From positions 372,001-436,000 of the forward strand of contig CP091718.1 in NCBI GenBank assembly GCA_022009675.1: DNA of 64,000 nucleotides. The letters run 5' to 3'. The stretch's first letter is position 1. The number at the start of each line of letters is the position of its first letter. Below the pieces are notes generated by a model that was not told the origin of the DNA, did no database searches, and saw nothing but the letters and a program-made list of their open reading frames with translations. Origin of the DNA: Oscillospiraceae bacterium (lineage in GTDB: Bacteria > Bacillota > Clostridia > Oscillospirales > CAG-272). Positions 48,977-59,774 of the stretch are shown here, piece after piece. The translations under genes were made by a program, and so were the position numbers.

Positions 48977-49379
48977 TCAGAGGGTATTCCGCAGTACGCC
49001 ATAGCCCAGTGCAAGCACCAGCAGTATGATATGCACCGCGACCGGGCGTGCCGGAAGCATGGCTTTCCCGGTACGGATATACTGCCGCGCGGCCGAAACC
49101 GTCAGCCAGCCGCAGTAGGCACCGTACACCGGGAACAGCGCGTTGCAGGCAAACGCCGTCCGGATATCCAGCCGGAGCAAGGCAACGACCGCGTGCGTCA
49201 TGCCGCAGCCGGGGCACTGCCATCCGGTCAGCGTGCGGAACAGGCAGGGCATCCCCCACCCCCGGCGCATCGCGATTGCCGCGTACCCCGCGACGGCAAC
49301 TGTCAGCGCGACAATCATGACCGCCGCTGTGACAGCCCGGCGTGCCGCGCCGCTGGTATTTTTCTGCTTTCCTTCCCAT
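48977..49379 (-). CDS. DUF2752 membrane protein, one frameshift
   Basis: About 133 residues. CLFRTLTGWQCPGCGMTHAVVALLRLDIRTAF...NALFPVY is the DUF2752 signature with its CPxCG(M/L) motif; three hydrophobic segments. Function unknown. I chose ATG 49379 because GGAGGGAAACT lies directly before it; the A5 run on the minus strand (49359-49363) must lose one base to join this start to the domain. Convergent with spoIIR, 6 bases apart. Confidence 0.8.
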
Positions 49380-49410
49380 AGTTTCCCTCCCCGCCGCGCA
49401 TAGTGACGGC

Positions 49411-49446
49411 AACGGGTCGGCATCGCGCCATGCGTGCCGACCCGTT
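49411..49446 (-). terminator. hairpin after the solute-binding protein gene
   Basis: AACGGGTCGGCA pairs perfectly with TGCCGACCCGTT around a 12-base loop, 62 bases past the stop; no T run. A CT-rich stretch (49450-49480) lies beside it. Confidence 0.45.
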
Positions 49447-49508
49447 GCTGCTCTCTGCTGTCTCTCTCTCTCTGCGAAGTGTCTCTGTGACGGATTATGG
49501 AGATGCCG

Positions 49509-51024
49509 TCAGTTACTGTCCATTTTCTCCAGATCCTCGTTGATTTTCTGCAGTCTCTTCGGCACACTTCTGCCCCAGCTCCGCATCTGGGAGGAAACCG
49601 TGTTGCGGTTGCCGCTCATGATCGGGCGCATCATATCACGCAGGCAGCTGCCGGACAGAATATTGGAGCAGGTCTGCGAGAAGTCAAAGGACAGCGACTT
49701 GAAAATAAGGTTCAGAATCTCCTCGGACTGCGGATCCTGCATATACCGGGTGGACAGCGTATTGGTATAGTATGCCGGCCGCACGATATTATAGCTGTGG
49801 TACGCCATGGCTTCCAGCACGGCAGCCAGCTCCTCCGAGCGGTCATCCCCGCCGACACCGGCAGAGATTCCGAAGGAACTGACCTGATCCTGCACGTAGG
49901 ACCGATACTCCTGCGTCTTGCTGAACTTCGGGATCGGCGCGATGCCGTAGGTCAGCGTTGCCAGCTGTTCAATGTTGTGCTCCATGTTCCAGAACATGAG
50001 CGTTGCCATCATGGATTTTCCCTTGGCGAACGCCTCCACGATGTAGTTTTTGCCCACGTCGTCCTTGTCGGCAGTCTTAAACAGGTAGGTTCCCTCGTCG
50101 TGAACCAGCTTCTGCACTGCATCCACGACCTCCGTCAGCTCCTTCTGCGCATCGGCGTTGAAGGTCAGCTCCCGCGTTTCCGCGTCCTTGGTAATCAGCG
50201 GTACCCCGGTGGACACCATGTAGGGATCCATGCTGATGATGTCGCCGGTGATAAAGCCGTAGGTGTCGTCATCGGTGCGCTTATTGTCGCCGGAATCAAC
50301 GTACATACCCTTTAATCAGGTTATACTGATAGTCCAGCGTCCACTCGCCCCGCATCACGACATCATACAGATCCTCCTTCTTGTTGTTATCCATAACCGT
50401 CCGGTTATAGATCGTGAGGAACATGAGGCGGAACATGGAGATGGCAATGGGACCCGACGCCAGGAACTGGCGGTTGGAGGCAGTAAAGGTCGTCAGGTTG
50501 TTATAGCCCTGCGTCCAGTAGCTCTTGCCCGTATCAATATTGTTCAGCGCGGACAGGTTCTTGTACTTGCCCTCAATGGCAGGGGTAACTGCCATATAGG
50601 TGCCGTTGACCACGATGTCAAATTCCGGTTTCCCGCTGGACGACTTGATGTCGGTATCCACCTTGGATGCGACATTGAGGCCGTCCTCTGCGACCAGGGC
50701 AAACTTGATCTTCAGCTGCGTCTCGACCATCTGGTTGCGCTCGTACACGGCGTCCGACACGGTACCGTTGCCCAGCCCCTCGCTGACCAGCTCGTCCTCG
50801 CGTCCGGATGCCTTTGCGTAGATGATCGTGACCTCATCGCCGCCGTAGTTCAGATCCTTGGGCAGATCACAGATCAAGGAGTTATCGGTTTCGGTCTCGC
50901 TTCCTGTTTCCTCCGCCTGGGTACCTGTTGCTTTTTCCGTACCGGAGCCGCTGTCGCCTGTCCCGCAGGCGGTAGCGCTGAGCAGCATCAGGGCTGCCAG
51001 CAGTGCGCACAGAATCTTCTTCAT
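49509..51024 (-). CDS. extracellular solute-binding lipoprotein, one frameshift
   Basis: About 504 residues. Lipobox LLSATAC, a Thr/Glu-rich linker, then a two-lobe binding protein: PEFDIVVNGTYMAV, NLSALNNI, SMFRLMFLTIYN and YGIAPIPKFSKTQ...SSFGISAG. It resembles sugar-binding components of ABC importers, but no permease or ATPase gene is linked. Break: 50308-50310. It has its own consensus promoter. Confidence 0.8.
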
Positions 51025-51088
51025 ATTCTCTTCCCTTTCTGTTTGTCAATGGTCTGTATCGGAGAACTACTACTCTCCTGCCGTCTCT

Positions 51089-51117
51089 ATTGTACACGAA
51101 AGCGCCCGTTTTGTCAA
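51089..51117 (-). promoter_or_regulatory. promoter of the solute-binding protein gene (TTGACA-17-TACAAT)
   Basis: Minus strand TTGACA (51117-51112) and TACAAT (51094-51089), 17-base spacing. Confidence 0.8.
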
Positions 51118-51210
51118 GAGGATTCGTGAACTTTGCACGGAAACAGCGGGCACATCTTTTTCGGTGCTGCCGGATGCCCCGAACTGACAGAACCCGCGAA
51201 CTGGGGCTAA

Positions 51211-51239
51211 CAAACAGGGCTCCCGTGTGCTATACTGAT
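51211..51239 (+). promoter_or_regulatory. possible promoter of the phage-type module (TAACAA-17-TATACT)
   Basis: TATACT near 51234 is a good -10; the -35 TAACAA at 17 bases is weak. It lies about 50 bases before the first module gene. Confidence 0.4.
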
Positions 51240-51288
51240 ACGCGCACGGGGGGCATACCGTGCCACACGGAAAAAAGGAGATAGATAC

Positions 51289-51531
51289 ATGAGCGTAAAG
51301 AGACAAACCAGCACGATGTATGTTACCCGGAACGGCATGCCGACCTGTGTGGAGGACGGGCTGATCCTCGTGACAAACCGAGCCGAGGCGCAGGCGCTGT
51401 CCACCGAACGGCTGGTGCAGGGATGTATGCTGTTCGTCATTCAGGCAGGAAGCCTGTATATGCTGGATCGGGACGGCGGAAACTGGTATAACACGGCAAC
51501 CGGGACACTGCTTTCGGAGGACAGCCAATGA
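51289..51531 (+). CDS. small hypothetical protein of the phage-type module
   Basis: 80 residues beginning MSVKRQTSTMYVTRNG; AAAAGGAG lies before the ATG. Beta-rich pattern (LILVTNRAEAQAL, GCMLFVIQAGSLYMLDRDGGNWY) as in small phage tail-fibre or baseplate accessory proteins. Its stop overlaps the start of the SGNH gene (ATGA). Family not recognised. Confidence 0.6.
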   Translation: MSVKRQTSTMYVTRNGMPTCVEDGLILVTNRAEAQALSTERLVQGCMLFVIQAGSLYMLDRDGGNWYNTATGTLLSEDSQ

Positions 51532-53036
51532 ACGATCTGATGATGGCAATGATGGCGGCGAAGGCGGTCGGCGGCAGCGGTTCGGGCGGGCTCCGCGGCG
51601 CAAACGGGCTGTCTGCCTATGAGCTGTACGTCCGGCAGGGCGGCACACTGAGCCTCACGGAATGGCTGTCCAAGCCCTCCGCAGGCGCACCCGCGTATGC
51701 CGAAAGCCTGGACTGGCTCAACGCCAACGGGGACCAATCGAAGATATACCTGCTCCCCGACGGGTACCTGTATGCAAAAACATACACCACAAAGCCGAAC
51801 TTCACAAACCTGTTTGACCCCAGTCAGGCACTGCTCAACAAAAAACGAACCGGAAAAACCTTGGGCGAAGCACTTGAAACAACGGATCTTCCCGGAGCAT
51901 TCACTTCTGCCCCCTTGAAGCCCATCCAGTGTAAAGAGGGGGACGTGGCAACCAAAATCCGGATACGTGGCGTCACGCTGCGCACTTGGAAAAGCTCGGA
52001 CGAACTGATCACCTACTGTGACGCGGCAGGCACATACCGACAGCGCATCCCGTTCAAAAACGGCATCTATCAGGTTGAAGACAATGGCGACCTGACAATC
52101 AGTGCCGGATGGGTCTCTAGCGGACCGATTGCAGGGTGTGCCGACAACTATAAACAGTTCTGTGTCACGGCATACCCCTACTCATCCGAAACGGCAATCA
52201 CCGCCGCGGACATAGCCAACATCATCGTGACCGTGGATGAGGAAATCACCTACTCGACCGGTCTGCAATGGGTGAACACGGGTATCAAATACGCCAACTA
52301 TGCCCTGACGGATTCGGACAGGAAAGGGATAGCCGCGCTCGCCAAGGGCGGATCGCCGCTGGCAGGCAAGAAGGTGCTTGTTCTGGGCGACTCGGTTTCG
52401 GCTGACGCATACGGCAACTACGCAAAATGGGTTACGGTACTGCGGGACGAAGGATTCTTCCCTTCCGATGTTCTCAACAACAGCCAGCACGCAACCGGCT
52501 TTGTCGCCCGGTACACCGGAGACAGCGCCGACGCCCAAAACGATTTCATCGACCGCATAACGGCAGTCACAGACAAGTCCTCCTATGACCTCGTGGTCGT
52601 TTTCGGCGGCATCAATGACTACATTCAGAGCATACCGCTGGGCGGCGGGACTGGCGAAACAGACAGGGACACCTACTTCAAGCCGGCAGTGGATTACTTC
52701 TTCACATACTTGATTCAGAATTTCACGCAGGCGCGTATCGCGGTGCTGTCCCCGCTGCGGACATACAACGTATACAAGAACACGGCAGGCGTCTACCAAA
52801 CCGCCTACGCCGATTATATCCGCTCGGTGGCAAAGTCCTACTGTCTGCCCGTGCTGAATCTGACGGAGGAAAGCGGTTTCTGCCCGTTCGTGGAAGCATT
52901 CCGGAACAGGTGGACGCTGATCCCCAGCGGATACACGTCGGCAGACGGCGTACACCCGAACCGGGAGTATCAGCAGCAGTACCTCGCTCCCCTGATCAAG
53001 GGGTTCCTGCAGGGGCTGTATGCCGGGGAGGCGTGA
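51528..53036 (+). CDS. phage tail-type SGNH/GDSL hydrolase
   Basis: Intact, 502 residues. The N terminus (GANGLSAYELYVRQGGTLSLTEWLS) is a short repeat common in phage tail-fibre proteins. The C-terminal SGNH domain has block I VLVLGDSVSAD, block III VVFGGINDY and block V DGVHPN, giving a complete Ser-Asp-His set. It probably removes acyl groups from a cell-surface glycan during phage binding. No signal peptide. Overlaps the genes on both sides. Confidence 0.8.
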   Translation: MNDLMMAMMAAKAVGGSGSGGLRGANGLSAYELYVRQGGTLSLTEWLSKPSAGAPAYAESLDWLNANGDQSKIYLLPDGYLYAKTYTTKPNFTNLFDPSQALLNKKRTGKTLGEALETTDLPGAFTSAPLKPIQCKEGDVATKIRIRGVTLRTWKSSDELITYCDAAGTYRQRIPFKNGIYQVEDNGDLTISAGWVSSGPIAGCADNYKQFCVTAYPYSSETAITAADIANIIVTVDEEITYSTGLQWVNTGIKYANYALTDSDRKGIAALAKGGSPLAGKKVLVLGDSVSADAYGNYAKWVTVLRDEGFFPSDVLNNSQHATGFVARYTGDSADAQNDFIDRITAVTDKSSYDLVVVFGGINDYIQSIPLGGGTGETDRDTYFKPAVDYFFTYLIQNFTQARIAVLSPLRTYNVYKNTAGVYQTAYADYIRSVAKSYCLPVLNLTEESGFCPFVEAFRNRWTLIPSGYTSADGVHPNREYQQQYLAPLIKGFLQGLYAGEA

Positions 53037-53041
53037 CGGAC

Positions 53042-53260
53042 TTGGATATGCAAGGTCTTCTGCCCTCCCTGTTCGCGCTGGTTGGTACGTTGGCAGGCAC
53101 TTTCGGCGGGATCCTGACCGGTTCCCGCCTGACGACCTACCGGCTGGAGCAACTGGAAAAGAAAGTGGAAAAGCACAACTCGCTGGTGGAGCGGACATAC
53201 CGCCTGGAAGGGCAGGTCAGTCTGCTCCGGGACGAGGTAGAGCATTACACGGAGCGGTAA
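53042..53260 (+). CDS. XhlA-like phage lysis-associated protein
   Basis: About 72 residues. N-terminal hydrophobic segment (LLPSLFALVGTLAGTFGGIL) and a charged coiled coil (YRLEQLEKKVEKHNSLVERTYRLEGQ) match the hemolysin XhlA layout, with the order reversed relative to many members. Start uncertain: TTG 53042 has GGGGAGG 11 bases upstream; GTG 53033 and ATG 53048 are also possible. Confidence 0.65.
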   Translation: MDMQGLLPSLFALVGTLAGTFGGILTGSRLTTYRLEQLEKKVEKHNSLVERTYRLEGQVSLLRDEVEHYTER

Positions 53261-53329
53261 CACAACCGCCCAAAACACGAAAAACGCAAGAAAGGAACTT
53301 TTGCTGACGCAAAAGACACAGTCATACGT

Positions 53330-53554
53330 ATGAAAAAAACAGCAATATCGGCAAGCGCATCCTCACATCTGCCTGGGCAAAGGCGGCGGCGATACGCGCA
53401 CTCAAAAACCGTCGCCCAGACGGCGGCGGCAACCATCGGCACCTCGGCGATCCTGTCCGACGTGGACTGGCGCGTCTGCCTGTCGGCGGCGGTGCTGGCA
53501 GGGCTTCTGTCCCTGCTGACGTCGGTCGCGGGACTGCCGGAGGTTACGGAATAA
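53330..53554 (+). CDS. phage holin, r1t family, compensated double frameshift
   Basis: About 74 residues. After correcting the A7 run 53333-53339 and the A5 run 53404-53408, the N-terminal half reads LTSAWAKAAAIRALKTVAQTAAATIGTSAILSDVDW, followed in the existing frame by LSAAVLAGLLSLLTSVAGLPEV. This is the typical r1t holin layout (W.KAA.IRALKT). Holins form membrane pores that time lysis. No endolysin gene was found nearby. Confidence 0.75.
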   Translation: MKKTAISASASSHLPGQRRRRYAHSKTVAQTAAATIGTSAILSDVDWRVCLSAAVLAGLLSLLTSVAGLPEVTE

Positions 53555-53603
53555 GCCGAAGCCGGCGCAATGCACGGCGGAATTCCCGGCAGCACACCGC
53601 AAA

Positions 53604-53635
53604 ACAGAGGGGACCGAATCAGTCCCCTCTGTTTT
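53604..53635. terminator. bidirectional terminator between holin and metG
   Basis: ACAGAGGGGAC pairs with GTCCCCTCTGT and is followed by TTTTT on the plus strand and TTTT on the minus strand. Confidence 0.88.
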
Positions 53636-53665
53636 TATGCATATCTCTCCTGCGGCAGTGCCCGT

Positions 53666-55672
<2,007 letters not shown>

Positions 55673-55722
55673 GGAGTATCCCTTCCTTTTTTCATTGGTA
55701 TATATGGATCTTTGATGTATAC

Positions 55723-56585
55723 TTACGCGGGCATAGCCCGCAGTCTCCCGATCAGGTCGGCAATGCTCCCCTCCTGAAACGGGCACAGGATAAACCGGCA
55801 GGTCGGCTTGACCAGCTCCTGCGCATCGGACGGGCAACCGGCGATATCCGCCGCCCGCAGCATGGACAGGTCGTTCTCATAGTTTCCGGCGGCGACGGTT
55901 ACAGGCTCATAGCCAAACGTCCCGCGGTACCAGTCTGCCAGCCGGCGCAGACCGTGCCCCTTATCACACCCGGCGGCGTTCATCTCGAAAAAGCGCGGGT
56001 GGGAGGACGTATAGGTGAGCGCCGTGCCGAATTCCGCCTCGACCAGCGGACGGACGCGCGCGATCGCATCCGCCTCGCCGCGCACGACGATCTTGTACAG
56101 ATGCAATTCCTCCATCTGCTCCCCGTCCGGCGACACAGTCAGTGCCGCGCCGGAACAGGCGGCGCTCTGCATATCCTTGCGGATGTACGGATTCCGGCTC
56201 TCCGGGTCGGGGAAGATGCCCTCGGCGGCGGAAACACGCACTCCGACTTCCTCCCCGTGCGCCCGCGCGTACTGTCCCACGGATCGCACGACCGCCCGCA
56301 CAAGCGCCGGCTCCATTCTCTGCTCGGACAGGATCCGTTCGGCGGAAAAAAATCATACAGGCAGGCGCCGTTTGCGAGGATGGCGGGTGCGTTGAACAGC
56401 GTCGCCGCCCCCGGGATGACGCGGAGTATATCGCGGTGGATGCGTCCGGTCGCAACCGTGAAGCGTCCGCCTGCCGCCTTGAAGTCGTCCACTGCCCGGA
56501 GATTCCGCTCCAGCAGGGTACCGCCCGCGCCGAAGAAGGTGCCGTCCAGGTCGGTCGCCAGCAGGATGCGGGAAAGATCAGTCAT
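55723..56585 (-). CDS. Cof-type HAD phosphatase, one frameshift
   Basis: About 287 residues. ILLATDLDGTFF (nucleophile Asp), VATGRIH (motif II) and the C-terminal VTVAAGNYENDLSML (motif IV, with Asn in place of the usual Gly-Asp) place it in the IIB Cof subfamily acting on sugar phosphates or flavins. Break: A7 run 56346-56352. It overlaps the end of the glycosidase-like gene, which suggests co-transcription and perhaps a sugar-related role. Confidence 0.82.
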
Positions 56586-57857
56586 ACGATACCCGCAGGA
56601 CTTCCATCTGCCCCGGTGCCAGCCACAGCCCGATCCGCGCCGTATTGCCGTCGTCACCATAGTTCGCGTCGTGGTGGGAGGCAATGAAATCCATGTCACA
56701 CATCTCGCCGTTCCGATCCCAATAGCGGTGCACCTGCCTGACGCCGCCGTCAAAGATCAGCCAGAACAGCCCCGACTCGCGCGGGCTGTTGTTGACCAGC
56801 ACGAGGTAGCGGTTGCCTTCCTCATCGGTAAAAACTGCTGACGATACCCGGCAGACCGTGGTCACTGACCGCCTTGCGCAGGTGGGGCAGGTCGTAGGTG
56901 GAGTACAGCGGATACCCGCCGTATGCCTTGCAGAAATGATAGGTCTTTTCATGGCGGAGGCGGTTCATCAGCGTGCCGTAGCGGCGGTGGAACAGCAGCT
57001 GGACGCGCCGTATGGCGGCGTAGGTGGCGGATTCCTCGCCCAGCTCGTCGATCGGCGCACCCCGATAGTTGTTGGTCAGATTCTGCCCGTACCAAAGGAA
57101 CCAAAGGATGCCGTCGCACCCGCTCGCCACCGTCGTGGACAGCTGCCAGCGGATGTCGTCCTCGTCCGGGACACGGTAGCGGAAATGCCCGCAGGAGAGC
57201 AGTGTGTTCCACACCATCACGCCATTGCGCTCCGCGGCGCCGACATACCGGTTCAGGTTGCGGAAATACATATTGATTCCCTCGTCGCCGGGGTTCATCT
57301 GGCTGTAACAGTCGTAGCAGATGAGGGGACAGCCCGACTCCCGGACGAATCGGTCGATCCACGCATCGAACGCCTCCCCGCCCAGCAGGTCATTCTCCAT
57401 GCCTTCCCAGTACGGGTTGAAGTTGAGCAGCGGGGTCAGCTCGGGTGCAATCTCGCGCATGATCTGATAGGCACGGACGCAGGCGGAAAAATTCCTGCCC
57501 GTTCAGCGGCTCATCGCCGATGAAAAAGCCGTAGGTCGCCGGATGCCGCCCGAAATCGGCATAGGCACGCGCAAATACCGGGCGGAACGCCTCCGGATCC
57601 TGCAGGAACCGGTGAAAATCCAGATCACTCACGCAGACGAACGCCCGCATACCCGCCCGATGCATTTCGTCCGGCATGGCGACCATGTCGGCAGGATCAT
57701 GACTGCCATAGGAGAAAAAGGGCGTCTGGTTGCAGGTGATGCCGGCACGCTTCCAGCTTTCGACCTGCGAAACCGGCGTTACCTGAACGGAGGGGTAGTT
57801 CCAGAAACCGATGGGGTAGCGAAAGGATGGCTTTTTTTCGCACGGTAGGTTGCTCAT
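56578..57857 (-). CDS. glycosidase-like TIM-barrel protein, two frameshifts
   Basis: About 426 residues, no signal peptide, so cytosolic. GFWNYPSVQVTPVSQVESWKRAGI opens a TIM barrel; TYGFFIGDEPLNGQEF carries a Glu in the place of a glycosidase acid, followed by INMYFRNLNRYV and GILWFLWYGQN. The C-terminal part (YLVLVNNSPRESGLFWLIF) is a beta-sandwich. It looks like a distant GH42/GH-A clan hydrolase; substrate unknown. Breaks: A5 runs 57487-57491 and 56830-56834. Confidence 0.6.
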
Positions 57858-57934
57858 AGCTTGTTTTTCCTTTCTGTGTCTGTGTTTTTTTGCAGAATGC
57901 TCCGAGGCTCCCCTGCCGGCGGAGCGGCAGGGCG

Positions 57935-59033
57935 CTATCCGTTTTTCCGACTCCCGGCGCAGGATGTCCGCAAGGCGGGCAAACTCCTCCGGCAGGGGGG
58001 CAGGTAAAGCGCATCGGCTGTCCGGTTCGCGGGTGGATCAGCTCCAACTCCCCGGCGTGCAGGCATTGCCCCCGGATGAGGTCGGCGTGCGCCCGCCCGA
58101 AGCGGGTACCGTCCCCGCCGTACAGCGGGTCGCCCAGCAGGGGATGCCCCAGCGCCGCCATATGAACGCGGATCTGGTGCGTGCGTCCCGTTTCCAGCCG
58201 ACAGCGCACCAGCGAGAAGGACTGCCCCCAGCGCGCCCCGACCGGATAGCAGTCGATGACGGCATAGTGCGTCACGGCGGAGCGGACGCCGGGATCGGTG
58301 CGCCACGCTTCCGGCGGGTACGCCGCCATCTTCTTGCGGTCGGTGCGACTGCGCCCGACCGACAGTGTGACGGTGCCGGATTCTTCCCGGAAGCCGCCGA
58401 GGCACAGGGCAGTATAGACGCGACTGACCGTGTGCGTCCTGAGCTGTTCGGTCAGAGCACGGTGCGCCGCGTCGTTTTTTTGGCTACGACCAGCAGTCCG
58501 CTGGTATCCCGGTCGATGCGATGCACGATACCGGGACGCAGGACACCGCCGATGCCGGACAGGCTCCCGCCGCAACGGTACAGGAGGGCGTTGACCAGCG
58601 TCCCGTCCGGGTTGCCGGGTGCAGGATGCACCACCATGCCGGCAGGCTTGTTCACGACCAGAATGTCGCCGTCCTCGTACACCACCGACAGCGGAATATC
58701 CTGCGGCAGTGCCTCGGACGGCTCCGGAGCGGGAATATGCCATGTGAGCGTGTCGCCCGCCGCCAGTCTCGTATTCTTATCCGGCAGAGGGCGATTCTGC
58801 CCGTCCGCCCCCCGGTGCAGGACATACCCCTCCCCGATCAGCCGCACGGCGGCGGCACGGCTCAGTCCCGCCGCGGCAGGCAGGAACCGATCCAGCCGCT
58901 CCCCGGCGGATTCCGGCGGTACGGTCGCACTGCCGGTCTGCCCGGCGTCTTCCCCGTCCGGCAGGAGGATGTCCTCCGTCTCACGGATTGCTTCGCGGAT
59001 CGCCTCGCGGTTCGTATCGCGGGTGTCCATCAT
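57935..59033 (-). CDS. rluD: pseudouridine synthase RluD family, three frameshifts
   Basis: About 365 residues. N-terminal S4 domain (ERLDRFLPAAAGLSRAAAVRLI), GRT-type catalytic motif GIVHRIDRDTSGLLVV with the nucleophile Asp, and RCRLETGRTHQIRVHMA. It modifies uridines of large-subunit rRNA. Breaks: T7 run 58475-58481, G6 run 58005-58010, and T5 run 57942-57946, after which a TAG ends the protein at 57935. Start overlaps the lspA stop. Confidence 0.9.
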
Positions 59034-59689
59034 GCGTCCGGCGCTCCGCCGTCCGGCGGACGGTCGGTGGGGGAGCGGGAATCGGTCGTGTCGGATCGCT
59101 GCCCTTCCGGGGCTGTCGTGTCCGCAGCAGCCTCGTCCGGGGCAGGTGCATCCGGATGCGCTTCCTCCGCCGGATCCTGCGGCTGCGCGACCGCCGCCGC
59201 ACGCTCCGCCAGCACCTCCCGGCGCATGGACAGGATCAGGTACAGCATCAGCATTCCCGCGCCCACGCACACAAAGGAATCCGCCACGTTGAACACCGCA
59301 AAGTGTATCAGGCGGAAGTCGATCATATCCACCACGTAGCCAAGTGCCACGCGGTCGATCATATTGCCGATCCCGCCGCCGATAACAAACGCCAGCGACA
59401 GGCAGAGCAGGCGGCTCTTCGGTTTCTTCCGGATCAGGTAAACCGACAGCGCCACGATGGAAACCGCCGACACAACCATGAACACCCACCTGCTGTCCGC
59501 CAGCATTCCGAACGCCGCGCCCCGGTTCTCCACATACGTCAGATGCAGGGCGTCCTGCAGGATGGGGAAGGTGCCGACGGGCTTGAGGTACAGCACAGTC
59601 AGATACTTGCTGAGCTGGTCAAGAAACACGACAAGCGCCGCCACGCAGAACCAGATAAAAGTCGCCATAGGCAAAGGGTTTCCTTTCAT
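59030..59689 (-). CDS. lspA: lipoprotein signal peptidase II with C-terminal extension
   Basis: Intact, 219 residues; the family is about 160. Four membrane spans; catalytic Asp residues in GGGIGNMIDR and FNVADSFVCVG; LTYVENRGAAFG is the third conserved block. It cuts prolipoprotein signals after lipid attachment, and several lipoproteins are encoded here. The last 55 residues are an acidic, Ala/Pro/Asp-rich cytosolic tail of unknown role. Confidence 0.95.
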   Translation of the reverse strand: MKGNPLPMATFIWFCVAALVVFLDQLSKYLTVLYLKPVGTFPILQDALHLTYVENRGAAFGMLADSRWVFMVVSAVSIVALSVYLIRKKPKSRLLCLSLAFVIGGGIGNMIDRVALGYVVDMIDFRLIHFAVFNVADSFVCVGAGMLMLYLILSMRREVLAERAAAVAQPQDPAEEAHPDAPAPDEAAADTTAPEGQRSDTTDSRSPTDRPPDGGAPDA

Positions 59690-59691
59690 AA

Positions 59692-59736
59692 AGCCGCCGG
59701 GGAGGCGGGAGAAGTCCTCCTGTCTCCCCGGCGGCA
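59692..59736 (-). terminator. hairpin between ileS and lspA
   Basis: GCCGCCGGGGAG pairs with CTCCCCGGCGGC around a 20-base loop in the 85-base gap; no T run, so it may be an mRNA processing or stabilising structure instead of a terminator. GGGCACCTCCGAATA lies beside it (59748). Confidence 0.5.
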
Positions 59737-59774
59737 GCGGTAATGATGGGCACCTCCGAATATGCGGAGCAGGA

